A DNA stretch of 27,186 nt from CAZUNO01 sp964621445 [NCBI: Candidatus Hadarchaeota archaeon] (GCA_964621445.1 CAZUNO010000032.1:1-27186), one strand, 5' to 3'. Positions 1 to 8,603 are shown, counted from the first letter of the stretch. Notes: a model not told the origin generated them from the letters alone. Numbers and translations: made by a program.

Positions 1-241
1 TCATCTCCTTTTTATAATGTGTATATCCTAAAGTTCCATTTATACGCTCTAAGCCAATGGGAGGTGTGGAAAATTGCCCCGTAGGGCGACCCATCCACAA
101 ATTCATTCCACTCACTCATATCCTGAGAGGAATCAAGGATCATAACTTCAAAACTTGCCAAAAAAAACCATCCTGAAAGATTCTGAGCTTATCACATATA
201 CCCAAATATAAAACAAAGGGGATGTTTGCTTGAATAACGAT
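1..241. other. Left-edge stretch without a recognised gene
   Basis: No convincing coding region is seen here. The stretch lies downstream of the minus-strand sulfotransferase gene. It holds a small nested inverted repeat: TGTGGA at 65-70 pairs with TCCACA at 94-99, and inside it GCCC at 76-79 pairs with GGGC at 84-87. The hairpin has no adjacent T-run on either strand, so it is not a clear terminator. Its role is unknown. Confidence 0.4.
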
Positions 242-1210
242 CTAGCTTTCGTATAATCTATCGAGTTTTTCCTTAAGAAGACGCTTCTCACGCAACGACA
301 CATTCTTTTTACTTCGAGACAACTGAAACCTATCCGGAATTTCGGCCCGAGTATCCAGCTGCAAACCGTTCTGCTCAGCGAATAATCTTACCTTCCTTAT
401 CTCTTTCCTAGGGCTCTTACAAAGGGACTCGTAGTGGATTTCCTTCAATCTCCAATCACCAACCCTCTCAATGTCCCGGCTAATATTTTTTTCGACGTAA
501 TATACCTGCCCGGCAACCTGGTCAAGGTAAGGTAAATCTCTTAGATGCTCAATTTCCTTGGGCATAACGGACCACCATTTCGAAACATTTTCCTCATTTT
601 TGGTTCTAGCATGAAGAATGGAAACCGCAACACGTAAGCGATCTCTTTTCATTTGAATAAAAAGTGCATGTGGAAAAATATCTACCAAAGAGCGAATTCT
701 TACACCATGCATAACGTTTTTGTTAAGAAACGGAGCGTCAAAAATATCCTCAAATCCCTTAACAGTCTGGTACATAAGGTCTTTTTCGGATTCGTCAACC
801 GTATTCTCCGCCGAATAATTGAACCCTTCCCTTTGTTCTGTCGGATACCATCGGTTCCATATCTTTCCTGCTTCGTGGGGCGCCATCAATCCCTTTGTTC
901 TTCCATAGCTACTATCAAAACTTGTCTCATGCTCGGCCAGAAGCCATTTCCCTAACTCCGCAACCAAGATGGGAGCCTCATAAAAGATACCAGAAATATT
1001 TGGCACATAAGCTAGATTGAAACGACGAAGCATTAGTTGATAAAATAATGTAGTTCCGGTTCTTGGGACGCCAATTATGAATATAGGTGGGTATCGTAGC
1101 TTACCCGTGGATCTCTTCAGAGATCCTGATTCTAATCTTTTCAGTAAGGGGTTTGCTATTTTTCCAAGAGCATAGTAGAAACCTCGTTTCGACATTTTGG
1201 ATATATTCAT
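242..1210 (-). CDS. Sulfotransferase family protein
   Basis: Predicted PAPS-dependent sulfotransferase, which moves a sulfuryl group from PAPS to a hydroxyl or amine, here probably on a sugar. The 322-residue protein has the 5'-phosphosulfate loop at residues 47-54 (GVPRTGTT). A second PAPS-binding element follows at about 184-199, with Arg189/Asp190 and Ser197 matching the usual Arg and Ser that hold the 3'-phosphate. The length is typical of a single-domain enzyme. No signal peptide is seen; the N-terminus is basic. The ATG at 1210 is used, and Met6 is an alternative start. It shares strand with the GT2 gene upstream (1450-2274) but is separated by 239 bp, so it may have its own promoter. 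In this context the substrate is likely a surface or N-linked glycan. The family is clear; the substrate is inference. Confidence 0.82.
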   Translation of the reverse strand: MNISKMSKRGFYYALGKIANPLLKRLESGSLKRSTGKLRYPPIFIIGVPRTGTTLFYQLMLRRFNLAYVPNISGIFYEAPILVAELGKWLLAEHETSFDSSYGRTKGLMAPHEAGKIWNRWYPTEQREGFNYSAENTVDESEKDLMYQTVKGFEDIFDAPFLNKNVMHGVRIRSLVDIFPHALFIQMKRDRLRVAVSILHARTKNEENVSKWWSVMPKEIEHLRDLPYLDQVAGQVYYVEKNISRDIERVGDWRLKEIHYESLCKSPRKEIRKVRLFAEQNGLQLDTRAEIPDRFQLSRSKKNVSLREKRLLKEKLDRLYES

Positions 1211-1449
1211 GGAGGTACCAAACTATGGTGATTCTAAAGAGCTAGTTATCGTATCTTTTCAATCTTTTTTCATTTCACCCGCTGCCCCGCCCTTTTTATT
1301 AAATATGATTAGATAGTATTCCCTTATTTCCCGAAGTTTGAGCGGCTGATCTCCTCCTAGACCAGGAAAATGAACTTCTTGGACTTGAGATTTGTCGAAT
1401 ATGAATCCGAAACCCAAAAAAGGGAAACACCGAGAAAATCCGTATTCAA
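1211..1449. other. Intergenic region with possible promoter of the sulfotransferase gene
   Basis: AT-rich gap between two minus-strand genes. On the minus strand an A/T-rich stretch around 1295-1310 resembles a TATA element, but it lies about 90 nt upstream of the ATG at 1210, so the leader would be unusually long for an archaeon. No ribosome-binding site is seen before the ATG on the coding strand. No small gene is supported. Confidence 0.3.
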
Positions 1450-2274
1450 TTAGAGGTTTTTGGCGTCGAGAAACGGGCCACCTGAGAAGAGGAATTCTGA
1501 AATTCTATATCTAGTGACCCTTTTTTGAAATTTTCTGGCCCAAGATTCAGGTTCTGCATCATACTCCAAATAGGAGTTAAGAAGCCTACTCGCCCCTTGT
1601 ATATTTCCTTCAAATAATGCAAGTCTGTACGCTCTGAATACCACTTGTATCATATTTTGTCCAATCCTCTTCATTGCCTTCCCTCTGTCTGACCAATCCG
1701 TATCCTTTCCTGGCTTACGCTGAGGGTGAACCAATATATCCGTGAATTGGCGGGTTTCGAAACCGTGATACTTGGCGTGATAGATTGGAAGATGCTCCCA
1801 GCCGTAAACTTCTTTATAGAGACCATCATTATTCCAATCATTATACCACCATTTCCCACGGATCATCCTTGTCCCCCTGGGGAGAAAACGGCTTACTCTT
1901 CCACCTTCCACCATCCCCGATGCGATTACTAGTTTTTCGTTGGCAAGCATGCGATCCATTAATTTATTAACCCAATTGTTTGAAATAATGCTGTCAGCAC
2001 CAATTATGATTATGAAATCAAAATCTGGAGAGAGTTGACGTAGCCCCGAGTTGATGGTTTCGCAAATGCGAATAGTTCGAGATTTTGATTTGTGTACGGG
2101 GCCATCTATTACTCTCGCACCTGCTTTCCTTGCGATAATTTTGGTTCTATCCTTAGAATGATCATCGATAACGATTATAGGGTCCGGCACTACCTTTTGG
2201 TTTCTAATAGCTCTGATAGTGTTTTCAATAAACCTGGCCTCATCTTTTGCCGGAATAACACACCCCATTTCCAT
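1450..2274 (-). CDS. Family 2 glycosyltransferase (GT-A fold)
   Basis: Predicted cytoplasmic inverting glycosyltransferase that adds a sugar from a nucleotide-sugar donor to a growing glycan. The 274-residue protein begins with the GT2 signature (GCVIPAKDEARFIENTI, residues 4-20), then VIDDHS at 35-40 for nucleotide binding and a DxD-equivalent GADS at 92-95. No membrane helix is evident, unlike dolichol-phosphate sugar synthases with C-terminal membrane domains. It is a paralog of the GT2 gene at 4059-4880: both open with the same M-x-GCVIPA block, share the RTxRICETxNxGL stretch near residues 66-78, and end with related SYLE-x-x-x-EP-x-x-W segments. It is divergent from the PIG-L operon. 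ATG at 2274 is the given start; ATG at 2268 is an alternative. Its sugar specificity is unknown. Confidence 0.85.
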   Translation of the reverse strand: MEMGCVIPAKDEARFIENTIRAIRNQKVVPDPIIVIDDHSKDRTKIIARKAGARVIDGPVHKSKSRTIRICETINSGLRQLSPDFDFIIIIGADSIISNNWVNKLMDRMLANEKLVIASGMVEGGRVSRFLPRGTRMIRGKWWYNDWNNDGLYKEVYGWEHLPIYHAKYHGFETRQFTDILVHPQRKPGKDTDWSDRGKAMKRIGQNMIQVVFRAYRLALFEGNIQGASRLLNSYLEYDAEPESWARKFQKRVTRYRISEFLFSGGPFLDAKNL

Positions 2275-2293
2275 GGTTTACAATTCCAGATAT

Positions 2294-2316
2294 AGTGGTA
2301 GAAATATAATACCACT
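2294..2316. promoter_or_regulatory. Inverted repeat over a TATA-like box upstream of the GT2 gene
   Basis: AGTGGTA (2294-2300) and TACCACT (2310-2316) form a perfect 7-bp inverted repeat around the AT core GAAATATAA. Read on the minus strand, the core is a TATA-like element about 30 nt upstream of the GT2 ATG at 2274, which fits a near-leaderless transcript. A palindrome on the TATA box is the usual layout of an archaeal repressor site. Which protein binds is unknown. Confidence 0.45.
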
Positions 2317-2443
2317 CAAAATGACGATTGGAGTCATAAAGTACCATTTTTTCAAGAACACTTAAGAAGGTAATATTGACCCCATTCTTTAATTCTCGGT
2401 GATTCGCCCTCAATGGCGGTCAACTAGTTAGATGAGGGATTAA

Positions 2444-3046
2444 TTGAAGAGAATACTGGCCATATCACCACATACAGATGATGCTGAACTCGGATGCGGA
2501 GGGACTCTGCACAAGCTCTCTAAGATCGGTGACGTAACAATAGTATCCCTTTCCGCCCCACACCCGGACCTAGGGGAGGAGTTCATTAATTCCGCCGAGA
2601 GAATTGGAGCAAATCCCGTTTTATATAGATATCCTAGGCGTCGTTTTCCCTCTAAGCGGCAGGAGATCCTTGATACACTTATCGATATCAGAAAAGAGAG
2701 GAAGCCCAGTATAGTTTTTTGTCCCTCTGAAATGGACGGTCATCAAGATCACATCGTTGTTTATAATGAAACTCTCAGAGCATTCAAATACGATCATTCG
2801 ATCTATACTTACGAAACCCCATGGAACCAATTTAGATCCGAGATAACTGCCTTCTCAATCCTAGAAGAGGAGGATTTCTCAGCAAAGAAGGACGCCCTTC
2901 AATGCTATAAGTCACAGCAGAGACATCATTACTTTGATCCGGTCTTTATTGAATCCTTGGCAAGAGTCAGGGGAGCCCAGGTAAATTCAAAATATGCCGA
3001 GGCCTTTGGAGTTGTGAGATGCTTCATAGGAGGACAAATGGAGTGA
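2444..3046 (+). CDS. PIG-L/LmbE-family deacetylase
   Basis: Predicted zinc-dependent N-deacetylase that would remove an acetyl group from an N-acetylated amino sugar, leaving a free amine. The 200-residue protein carries both family motifs: PHTDDAELGCGG at residues 9-20 (His10, Asp12, Asp13) and SEMDGHQDH at 95-103, which supplies the further metal ligands. The length is usual for single-domain members. It has no signal peptide, so it acts in the cytoplasm. Translation appears to start at TTG 2444, preceded by a purine-rich GAGGGAT. It is first of three plus-strand genes: its stop overlaps the GTG start of the ATP-grasp gene. Known relatives include PIG-L (GlcNAc-PI deacetylase), MshB and BshB. 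The combination with a ligase suggests that the new amine is then acylated, which is inference. Confidence 0.85.
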   Translation: MKRILAISPHTDDAELGCGGTLHKLSKIGDVTIVSLSAPHPDLGEEFINSAERIGANPVLYRYPRRRFPSKRQEILDTLIDIRKERKPSIVFCPSEMDGHQDHIVVYNETLRAFKYDHSIYTYETPWNQFRSEITAFSILEEEDFSAKKDALQCYKSQQRHHYFDPVFIESLARVRGAQVNSKYAEAFGVVRCFIGGQME

Positions 3047-4062
3047 AGATTCTACTTACAGCTGTTGGTTGCCCTGGTGCCTCAACTCTCATCAGAATGC
3101 TCAAAGCGAATGGGGTCGAAGTCCATGGTGTGGACATGGATCGGGATGTGGTTGGAAGATGGTTGTGTGATTCCTTTCACCAAGTGCCTTCCGGAGATAG
3201 CGAAAAGTTTATTCCAGAAATTATATCATTATGTAGAAAACTGAAAGTAGACGCATTATTGCCTGAATCCTCAAACGAGGTCGTTCCCCTATCTCATTCC
3301 AGAATGGAATTTCCGTGTCCCGTCCTAGTTTCGGAATTGGAACCGTTGGAAGTTTCGCTAAACAAGGCGACTATGTATGAAGCACTGGAGAAAGGAAAGT
3401 TGAAGGATCAACTTCCTCGCTGGTGTTTGGTTGATGATGAGAATGAATTGTGGGAAATGGCAAATGAAATGGGTCTTGCTAAAGGCCAGCCAATCGTAGT
3501 AAAGCCAGCAATAGGCAAAGGGTCCCGAGGCGTTAGGGTCGTTGACCCCAATATGAATGCATATCAGCATTTTCTTCACTCTAAACCAGATAATAAGAGG
3601 ATTACCCCTGGAATGATGAGTGATATTCTAAAAAGCCGGGATTGTAAAGGTGAATTGCCAGTTCCTATGGTTGTAATGGAATATTTAGGGGAAGAACAGA
3701 GAACGGTCGATGCAATTTGTGATAAAGGTGAACTGCTTCTTTCTTCAGTAAAAACCGTCGAGAGAGCGCGCTGGGGAGTGGTAACTCTTAGTACCTTGGT
3801 GCGAGATCGAGTGCTTGTTGGACAGGCCATTGAAATCCTGGATCAAATTCCTCTTTCATGGTGTATAAATGTCCAATTTATTGGCGGAAAACTTGTGGAG
3901 ATCAATCCCCGCGTTTCTAGTTTTGTGCACCAGAAGGAGGTCTGTTTTCCGTATTTGGCCCTGCGGAAAGCATGCGGAATGTCGGTTGATTGGAAAGGAG
4001 CGGCAAAAAGGATTCAGATAGGCAGACGTATGGTTCGATATATGGATCAGGTTTTCGAATGA
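3043..4062 (+). CDS. ATP-grasp ligase, carbamoyl-phosphate-synthase-like
   Basis: Predicted carboxylate-amine ligase that uses ATP to activate an acid as an acylphosphate and joins it to an amine or thiol. The ORF runs open from 3019, but GTG 3043 is the better start: it overlaps the PIG-L stop as GTGA, sits behind a strong AGGAGG, and begins directly with the beta strand KILLTAVG. That gives 339 residues. A Rossmann-like pre-ATP-grasp domain fills about residues 1-110. The ATP-grasp fold follows, with the phosphate loop VVKPAIGKGSRGVRVVD near residues 155-171, MEYLGEE near 212, and the Mg-binding EINPR near 286-290. Its stop overlaps the ATG of the next glycosyltransferase. Of its partners, the deacetylase could supply the amine acceptor. 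The acid substrate cannot be read from the sequence. Confidence 0.8.
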   Translation: MKILLTAVGCPGASTLIRMLKANGVEVHGVDMDRDVVGRWLCDSFHQVPSGDSEKFIPEIISLCRKLKVDALLPESSNEVVPLSHSRMEFPCPVLVSELEPLEVSLNKATMYEALEKGKLKDQLPRWCLVDDENELWEMANEMGLAKGQPIVVKPAIGKGSRGVRVVDPNMNAYQHFLHSKPDNKRITPGMMSDILKSRDCKGELPVPMVVMEYLGEEQRTVDAICDKGELLLSSVKTVERARWGVVTLSTLVRDRVLVGQAIEILDQIPLSWCINVQFIGGKLVEINPRVSSFVHQKEVCFPYLALRKACGMSVDWKGAAKRIQIGRRMVRYMDQVFE

Positions 4063-4880
4063 AAGTGGGTTGTGTTATACCGGCTAGAAATGAAGAAAAA
4101 TTTGTAGGGAAAACAATCGAAGCTGTAAAAAGACAAACCATAGATATCCAGCCAATAATTCTGGTGGATGATAACTCCACCGATAACACGGGAAAAACCG
4201 CAAGAAAAGCTGGAGCTGAAGTTATTCAGGGCCCCGACCATAAATATGAGGCCAGAACCCTGAGGATATGTGAAACAGTAAATCATGGATTAATGGAATT
4301 ACCAAAAGGAATACAATACGTAATGATCGTTGGAGCCGATGATATAATACCCTCGAAGTGGTCGGCCAGTCTAATCGAATCGATGGAAAAGAACGAAAAT
4401 ATAGTAATCGCCTCTGGGGTTGTAGCGGGAAGTGGGCCGACAAGGACCCCCCGCGGTATACGTATGGTCGATTATATCTGGTGGAAAAGAGAGCATGAAC
4501 CTCCCGGACTTTATCGTGAATTGTACTGTTGGGAATCCTTTCTAGTCTTTTTTGCTTGGTGGAAAGGGTATTCTACCTATATAGATAAGGACCTGGTTAC
4601 TGTTCCGCAACGTGCTACCGGTTCTGAAATCAGTTGGCAAGAAAGGGGGAAAGGCATGCGTCAATGCGGAGCCGATATCTTACAGGTCTTCTGGCGGACG
4701 CTCAGGTTGTCATATTCATCAGGTTTAGACAGCTCAATAAACCTGATGTCAAGCTATCTAGAATCCGAATTTGAACCTGATCCATGGCTAGTCGAATTTC
4801 GTAAAAACTTGGTCAAACGTAGAATCGAGAAAAGACTCAAAAAATTTGCGGGCCGACTTTTCCCATCGATCAAAGGATAG
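4059..4880 (+). CDS. Family 2 glycosyltransferase (GT-A fold)
   Basis: Predicted cytoplasmic GT2 enzyme, last gene of the PIG-L / ATP-grasp / GT2 cassette. The ORF is open from 3990, but ATG 4059 overlaps the upstream stop as ATGA and starts exactly at the family block KVGCVIPARNEEKF, giving 273 residues. LVDDNS at 35-40 and the DxD-like GADD near 92-95 mark the nucleotide-sugar site. It is clearly paralogous to the product of 1450-2274 (nearly the same length, conserved RTLRICETVNHGL block and similar C-terminus). The two copies face away from each other across the cassette, so they probably arose by duplication and may add related sugars. No transmembrane segment is seen. Its donor and acceptor are unknown. 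Confidence 0.85.
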   Translation: MKVGCVIPARNEEKFVGKTIEAVKRQTIDIQPIILVDDNSTDNTGKTARKAGAEVIQGPDHKYEARTLRICETVNHGLMELPKGIQYVMIVGADDIIPSKWSASLIESMEKNENIVIASGVVAGSGPTRTPRGIRMVDYIWWKREHEPPGLYRELYCWESFLVFFAWWKGYSTYIDKDLVTVPQRATGSEISWQERGKGMRQCGADILQVFWRTLRLSYSSGLDSSINLMSSYLESEFEPDPWLVEFRKNLVKRRIEKRLKKFAGRLFPSIKG

Positions 4881-4934
4881 TTTCCACAAGAGCCATTTGT
4901 ATGAATATCCTTAGAATATCAAATATTCACTAGA

Positions 4935-6368
4935 TCATGGTAATAGGTTTTTCGTGAACTGCTTTATGAATTCAAGTTCCTGTTTAGTTAGTCCCTTAAT
5001 TAGGAGTATTGCTGCAAAATATACTGCAATACCCGACCCCACTGAGATAATGAGCATAAGCGGTAAACTCTTAATCAATCCTTTGGTAAACCACACCACG
5101 ATAATCATTACAGTTGAGGCGAGCAGTGATTTTAGAACGAAGACTGATGGAAATTTTGCCAACCCAATTTCATATCCTCTACTCCAGGCATAGATCAAAA
5201 TCAGGGCGATTAAGTAGCTGAGAGTAGTAGCTAATGCAGCACCCAATATTCCAAGCCCTGGCAATAGAACGAAGTTCATGATGACATTGGATGCCGCGGC
5301 CAGCACCCAGATAGTGCCTAGCCTACGAGTATGTTTATGAAGTGGGAAAACTCTGGACAGAATCACGCATATCCCATAGAATGTGATTCCAACTGCCACA
5401 AACGGGGCAATAATGCTACCCTGTTCGGCGATCGTCTTTGTTGATAAGAAGAGGAGTAATGGTTTGGCCAGAATTGCCAACCCAAAGCAGGCCGGTATGG
5501 CAAGTAGTAGAAAAAATTTCAGCGTCCTAGTGATGAATTCCTGAGCCCGCGTCTTCTTATCCTTTTCCCACAGATTGAAGATGGTGGGATTTAGGACTAG
5601 GGTCAGGGGAGGTAGTATGAAGTTGACGGATCTACCTATCCCATAAGCAGCGCTATATATACCCACCATGGAATCGTTATAAAAAAGGCGTATTATATAG
5701 CGATCACAGAATCTTAGAATCCAACTGGATAGAGTTGATGCAATGGTTGGAATTCCGTAGGAAAGAAATTCCCTCATCCTGGTAAATTTTGGGACCGAGA
5801 AACCGATTTCACGGAATACAAGAGCCAACAAGAAGAAACTGAGAATTACACGCGTGATGATTGCACCTCGAATAGCTCCTGGAAGCCCTTGACCCAGGTT
5901 TATGAATAGATATACCAGGGCTATCTCTCCGTATCCCTTGAATATGGTGAGAATCGAGTAGGTTTTTACCCTCCTTCTGGCCAGGAAGAAGCTAAAAGAA
6001 ACGATATCAAGTGCATAAAGCGGTATGAGGAGTATTCCAAGGTTGATAACTTGGAGATCTTGTATCTGAAGCACGGTTTCGAGTGATAATATCATTATTT
6101 TGGCAATGAGAACCATGAGCATGCTGATTCCTAGAGAGAAGAATACGCAAGAGTAGAACCCCTCTCTCAGCTTGGATGTATCCTCTTGGGCTGAGAGGAA
6201 TCTACTAATTGAGTTTCTAAGTCCCAGGGTAGCGACCTTGGAAGTCAAGCCAACAAACAATATTATTTGGGTCCAGATTCCGTATGGAGCCTCTCCCATG
6301 TACTTGGTTATTATGGGTATAAAGAACAGGCCACGGATTCCTAAAAGCCCATTAGCCAGAGCTACCAA
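4935..6368 (-). CDS. Polysaccharide flippase, Wzx/MOP-superfamily
   Basis: Predicted integral membrane transporter that would flip lipid-linked oligosaccharide across the cytoplasmic membrane to the outside, where AglB acts. The 477-residue protein is hydrophobic throughout, with about 12-14 membrane helices. It opens with the family pattern (LLGIRGLFFIPIITKYMGEAPYG, split here as residues 8-19 and 20-30) and has the paired arrangement of MATE/MOP exporters. The start is uncertain. TTG 6368 is the only standard-type start codon near the first helix, and no ribosome-binding site is visible. The frame stays open upstream without an ATG or GTG, so a few N-terminal residues may be missing. It lies between the glycan genes and the AglB genes, which fits a role in N-glycan export. 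Confidence 0.8.
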   Translation of the reverse strand: MVALANGLLGIRGLFFIPIITKYMGEAPYGIWTQIILFVGLTSKVATLGLRNSISRFLSAQEDTSKLREGFYSCVFFSLGISMLMVLIAKIMILSLETVLQIQDLQVINLGILLIPLYALDIVSFSFFLARRRVKTYSILTIFKGYGEIALVYLFINLGQGLPGAIRGAIITRVILSFFLLALVFREIGFSVPKFTRMREFLSYGIPTIASTLSSWILRFCDRYIIRLFYNDSMVGIYSAAYGIGRSVNFILPPLTLVLNPTIFNLWEKDKKTRAQEFITRTLKFFLLLAIPACFGLAILAKPLLLFLSTKTIAEQGSIIAPFVAVGITFYGICVILSRVFPLHKHTRRLGTIWVLAAASNVIMNFVLLPGLGILGAALATTLSYLIALILIYAWSRGYEIGLAKFPSVFVLKSLLASTVMIIVVWFTKGLIKSLPLMLIISVGSGIAVYFAAILLIKGLTKQELEFIKQFTKNLLP

Positions 6369-6529
6369 TGAAACTTTTTTGGCAAAAATTGTATAGGAAC
6401 CTGATTCTTCTTGGCTCTGGGTCAGAATTACACCGGGCCGTGCCTCAGTGAGGAGAGCTTTTTTTTCTTTCTATAAGATCCCTGGCGGGGCTTAATACAA
6501 TTTTTTATTTATGTTGTGAGCTAGTTTTG

Positions 6530-8500
6530 CTAGTCTTGATTGAACTTATAGATCCTAACGGTAGTGTCCCCCTGTTCTGAAGCAGGTGACGTATGAATCA
6601 ATTCAAATCTCTTCAACTCGGAATCTGGTCTTCCGAAAAGTAGTTTATAGATTGTCAAATTCTGAGCCTTTGGAGTTAGATCCTGCCATGAAACGGACCC
6701 CGTTTCCTGATTTATCTCGTAATATCCGTCGGGGAAGTCCGTTATATTACCCACTATCTGTGCAAATGCCCCTACAAGCCAGAAGTCGTGTTCGGGTACC
6801 ATTATGTATTCGACGTCATATCTCTCAAATATATCCGTAGCCACATCCTCAGGTGATAGGTAGGCACGGGCCGTGGCCTGAATGGTGCTGAAATTGGTGG
6901 TCGCCCCATCCGTAACACACCTTCTCTCGGCCACGGAGGTTATCCAGTGACCATAATCCCACCATGAGGCAACTATGGAATCCTCGGGTGTCTCCCTTTT
7001 CATCCAGGTCAAGGCGTCATACCATCCTTGTCCCAATACCGGTCCCCTGCCCCTGACCAACTGGAGACCGAGAATGAGTGATGGAGAAACGATTAGGAGT
7101 ACGGTTAAGATGGCCAATGGTGCCCCGACCTTTGCCATCGTTAGTTCGTTTCTGGCCAATTCGCGGGCACTTTTCGATTTTGATGCCACCAATGACCGTA
7201 TGGAGCGACCCCGGGAGAGTATGGATATGAATTCGCGAGTGGCAAAAGCGCTCAATAGACACAAGGCTGGTGTGAATAGCATGGTACTCCTGATAGCAGA
7301 TAATCCGGCATAGAAACCCGAACCTGCCCAAAGAATGAGAAGTATGTCCTGTAATTTTCTACGACTAAGACAGTAAATGACTCCGGCTAACGCGAGGAAT
7401 GGATAGAAACTGTACCTGGAGAACCAATCGCTTACCGTCGGTTTAGCATACTCCTGGACGGTAACGTGCATTCCGGTTTCAGGAGTTTCAAATGGGTTAA
7501 GTAAAATAATGAACTTTCGGGCAACCTTGAAATCGATTATTCCCAGGCTAGAACCGACAAAGGGAAATGAACCGGCCAGAGCAACCGCTATGAGAAAGAT
7601 AGCTATGCCATTCTTTCTTGTAACAATTGCTCTTCTAACCATTAACCTGCAAAGTGCGAAGTAAAAAACAAGGGCAAGCACGGAAAGTATATGTATGAGA
7701 ATGAAAGGATTCGAGGTGCCCCAGTTAGCTATTGTATTTCCGATAATTACCATGGAAATGGACACAACAATGCTGCCGATGATGACATTATCACCTATGT
7801 CCACTAGTTCTGTGATATCAAGGAAAACCATTACTCCGTAAAATGCCGTCAGGAGCAGGAGAATGTAGGTAAAACCTCCCCAGGTAAGTGCAACTAGGCC
7901 AAAAAATAATCCTGTTCCTAGTGCCTTAACCAGACTTTTTTCCATTTTAGTATCCTTGAGCATCTTGAAGAAGAAAACGAATCCAAAGAGCATTAGGGTT
8001 AGAGCCAGGCATTCCTTATCCGCCACCCCTCCCATGGTCCTGTTCAGATATTCCGGAATGGTGGCCAATAAGAAGGCGGCCAATATCCCGGTCAGGTCAT
8101 CTCTCAATTCCTTACCGATCATATAGGCCGGAAAGATGCTCAGAGAACCAAAAATCACGGGGAAAACGATGGTCCATGAATTAAGGGTCGTCTCCACCCC
8201 CAGATTCTTTACGATCATGTAGGTATAGGCGATTGAGAAGGGAAGCAACGGCATCGATGCATGGAGCGGTCTTCCCACTGGCTGCCAACCGAGGTTATCC
8301 CAGGACGGGAAATAACCCTTCTCCACCACGTTCCTGGCCATGCGAAACATGAAGAATGCATCGGGATCCATAATGGTCCCATACTTGGTGGGAACCATCC
8401 TTATGGCCGCCGCTAGGAAAAAGATGAGTACCAGGGCAATGATGGCCCAATTCTCCTCGATCTCTGGAGGTATGGATATCTGGGATGACGTCCTTCTCAC
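6530..8500 (-). CDS. aglB: Oligosaccharyltransferase AglB/STT3 (copy 1)
   Basis: Catalytic subunit of archaeal N-glycosylation. It moves a glycan from a dolichol-type lipid to Asn in N-x-S/T sites on the outer face of the membrane. The 656-residue protein has an N-terminal membrane part with about 12-13 helices. Its first acidic motif is DPD at 45-47, and the second D-x-E motif is ADKE in the first long loop (RTMGGVADKECLAL). The sequon-binding WWDYGHW is at 513-519, in the soluble C-terminal domain. It is shorter than many archaeal AglB proteins, suggesting a minimal C-terminal domain. It is divergent from a second AglB at 8604 with only about 100 bp between them, and the flippase lies downstream on the same strand. 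Family assignment is firm. Confidence 0.93.
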   Translation of the reverse strand: MRRTSSQISIPPEIEENWAIIALVLIFFLAAAIRMVPTKYGTIMDPDAFFMFRMARNVVEKGYFPSWDNLGWQPVGRPLHASMPLLPFSIAYTYMIVKNLGVETTLNSWTIVFPVIFGSLSIFPAYMIGKELRDDLTGILAAFLLATIPEYLNRTMGGVADKECLALTLMLFGFVFFFKMLKDTKMEKSLVKALGTGLFFGLVALTWGGFTYILLLLTAFYGVMVFLDITELVDIGDNVIIGSIVVSISMVIIGNTIANWGTSNPFILIHILSVLALVFYFALCRLMVRRAIVTRKNGIAIFLIAVALAGSFPFVGSSLGIIDFKVARKFIILLNPFETPETGMHVTVQEYAKPTVSDWFSRYSFYPFLALAGVIYCLSRRKLQDILLILWAGSGFYAGLSAIRSTMLFTPALCLLSAFATREFISILSRGRSIRSLVASKSKSARELARNELTMAKVGAPLAILTVLLIVSPSLILGLQLVRGRGPVLGQGWYDALTWMKRETPEDSIVASWWDYGHWITSVAERRCVTDGATTNFSTIQATARAYLSPEDVATDIFERYDVEYIMVPEHDFWLVGAFAQIVGNITDFPDGYYEINQETGSVSWQDLTPKAQNLTIYKLLFGRPDSELKRFELIHTSPASEQGDTTVRIYKFNQD

Positions 8501-8524
8501 CGACTATCACCTATCCAAATGCCG

Positions 8525-8545
8525 AGTTTGAAATATATATCCCGC
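8525..8545 (-). promoter_or_regulatory. TATA-like promoter of aglB copy 1 in the divergent aglB-aglB gap
   Basis: The 103-bp gap between the two divergent aglB genes contains a run of alternating A and T (ATATATAT, about 8530-8538). On the minus strand it lies roughly 30-35 nt from the start at 8500, the expected distance for a leaderless or short-leader archaeal transcript. A promoter for the plus-strand gene must lie in the same gap, probably in the AT-rich 8560-8575, but is less distinct. Confidence 0.45.
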
Positions 8546-8603
8546 CGAGGTAACCATACAAGTAATAAACTTACCCTGAACCAAACTCCCAGGCGAGCTG
8601 GCC

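Noticed and set aside
1-20. Start of a minus-strand gene leaving the window (GGAG next to ATG at 4-2).
   Set aside because: The purine run touches the ATG with no spacing, and only one codon is in the window, so nothing supports it.
3019-3042. Longer N-terminus for the ATP-grasp protein.
   Set aside because: GTG 3043 has the overlap with the PIG-L stop, the AGGAGG and the first beta strand; the extra eight residues match nothing.
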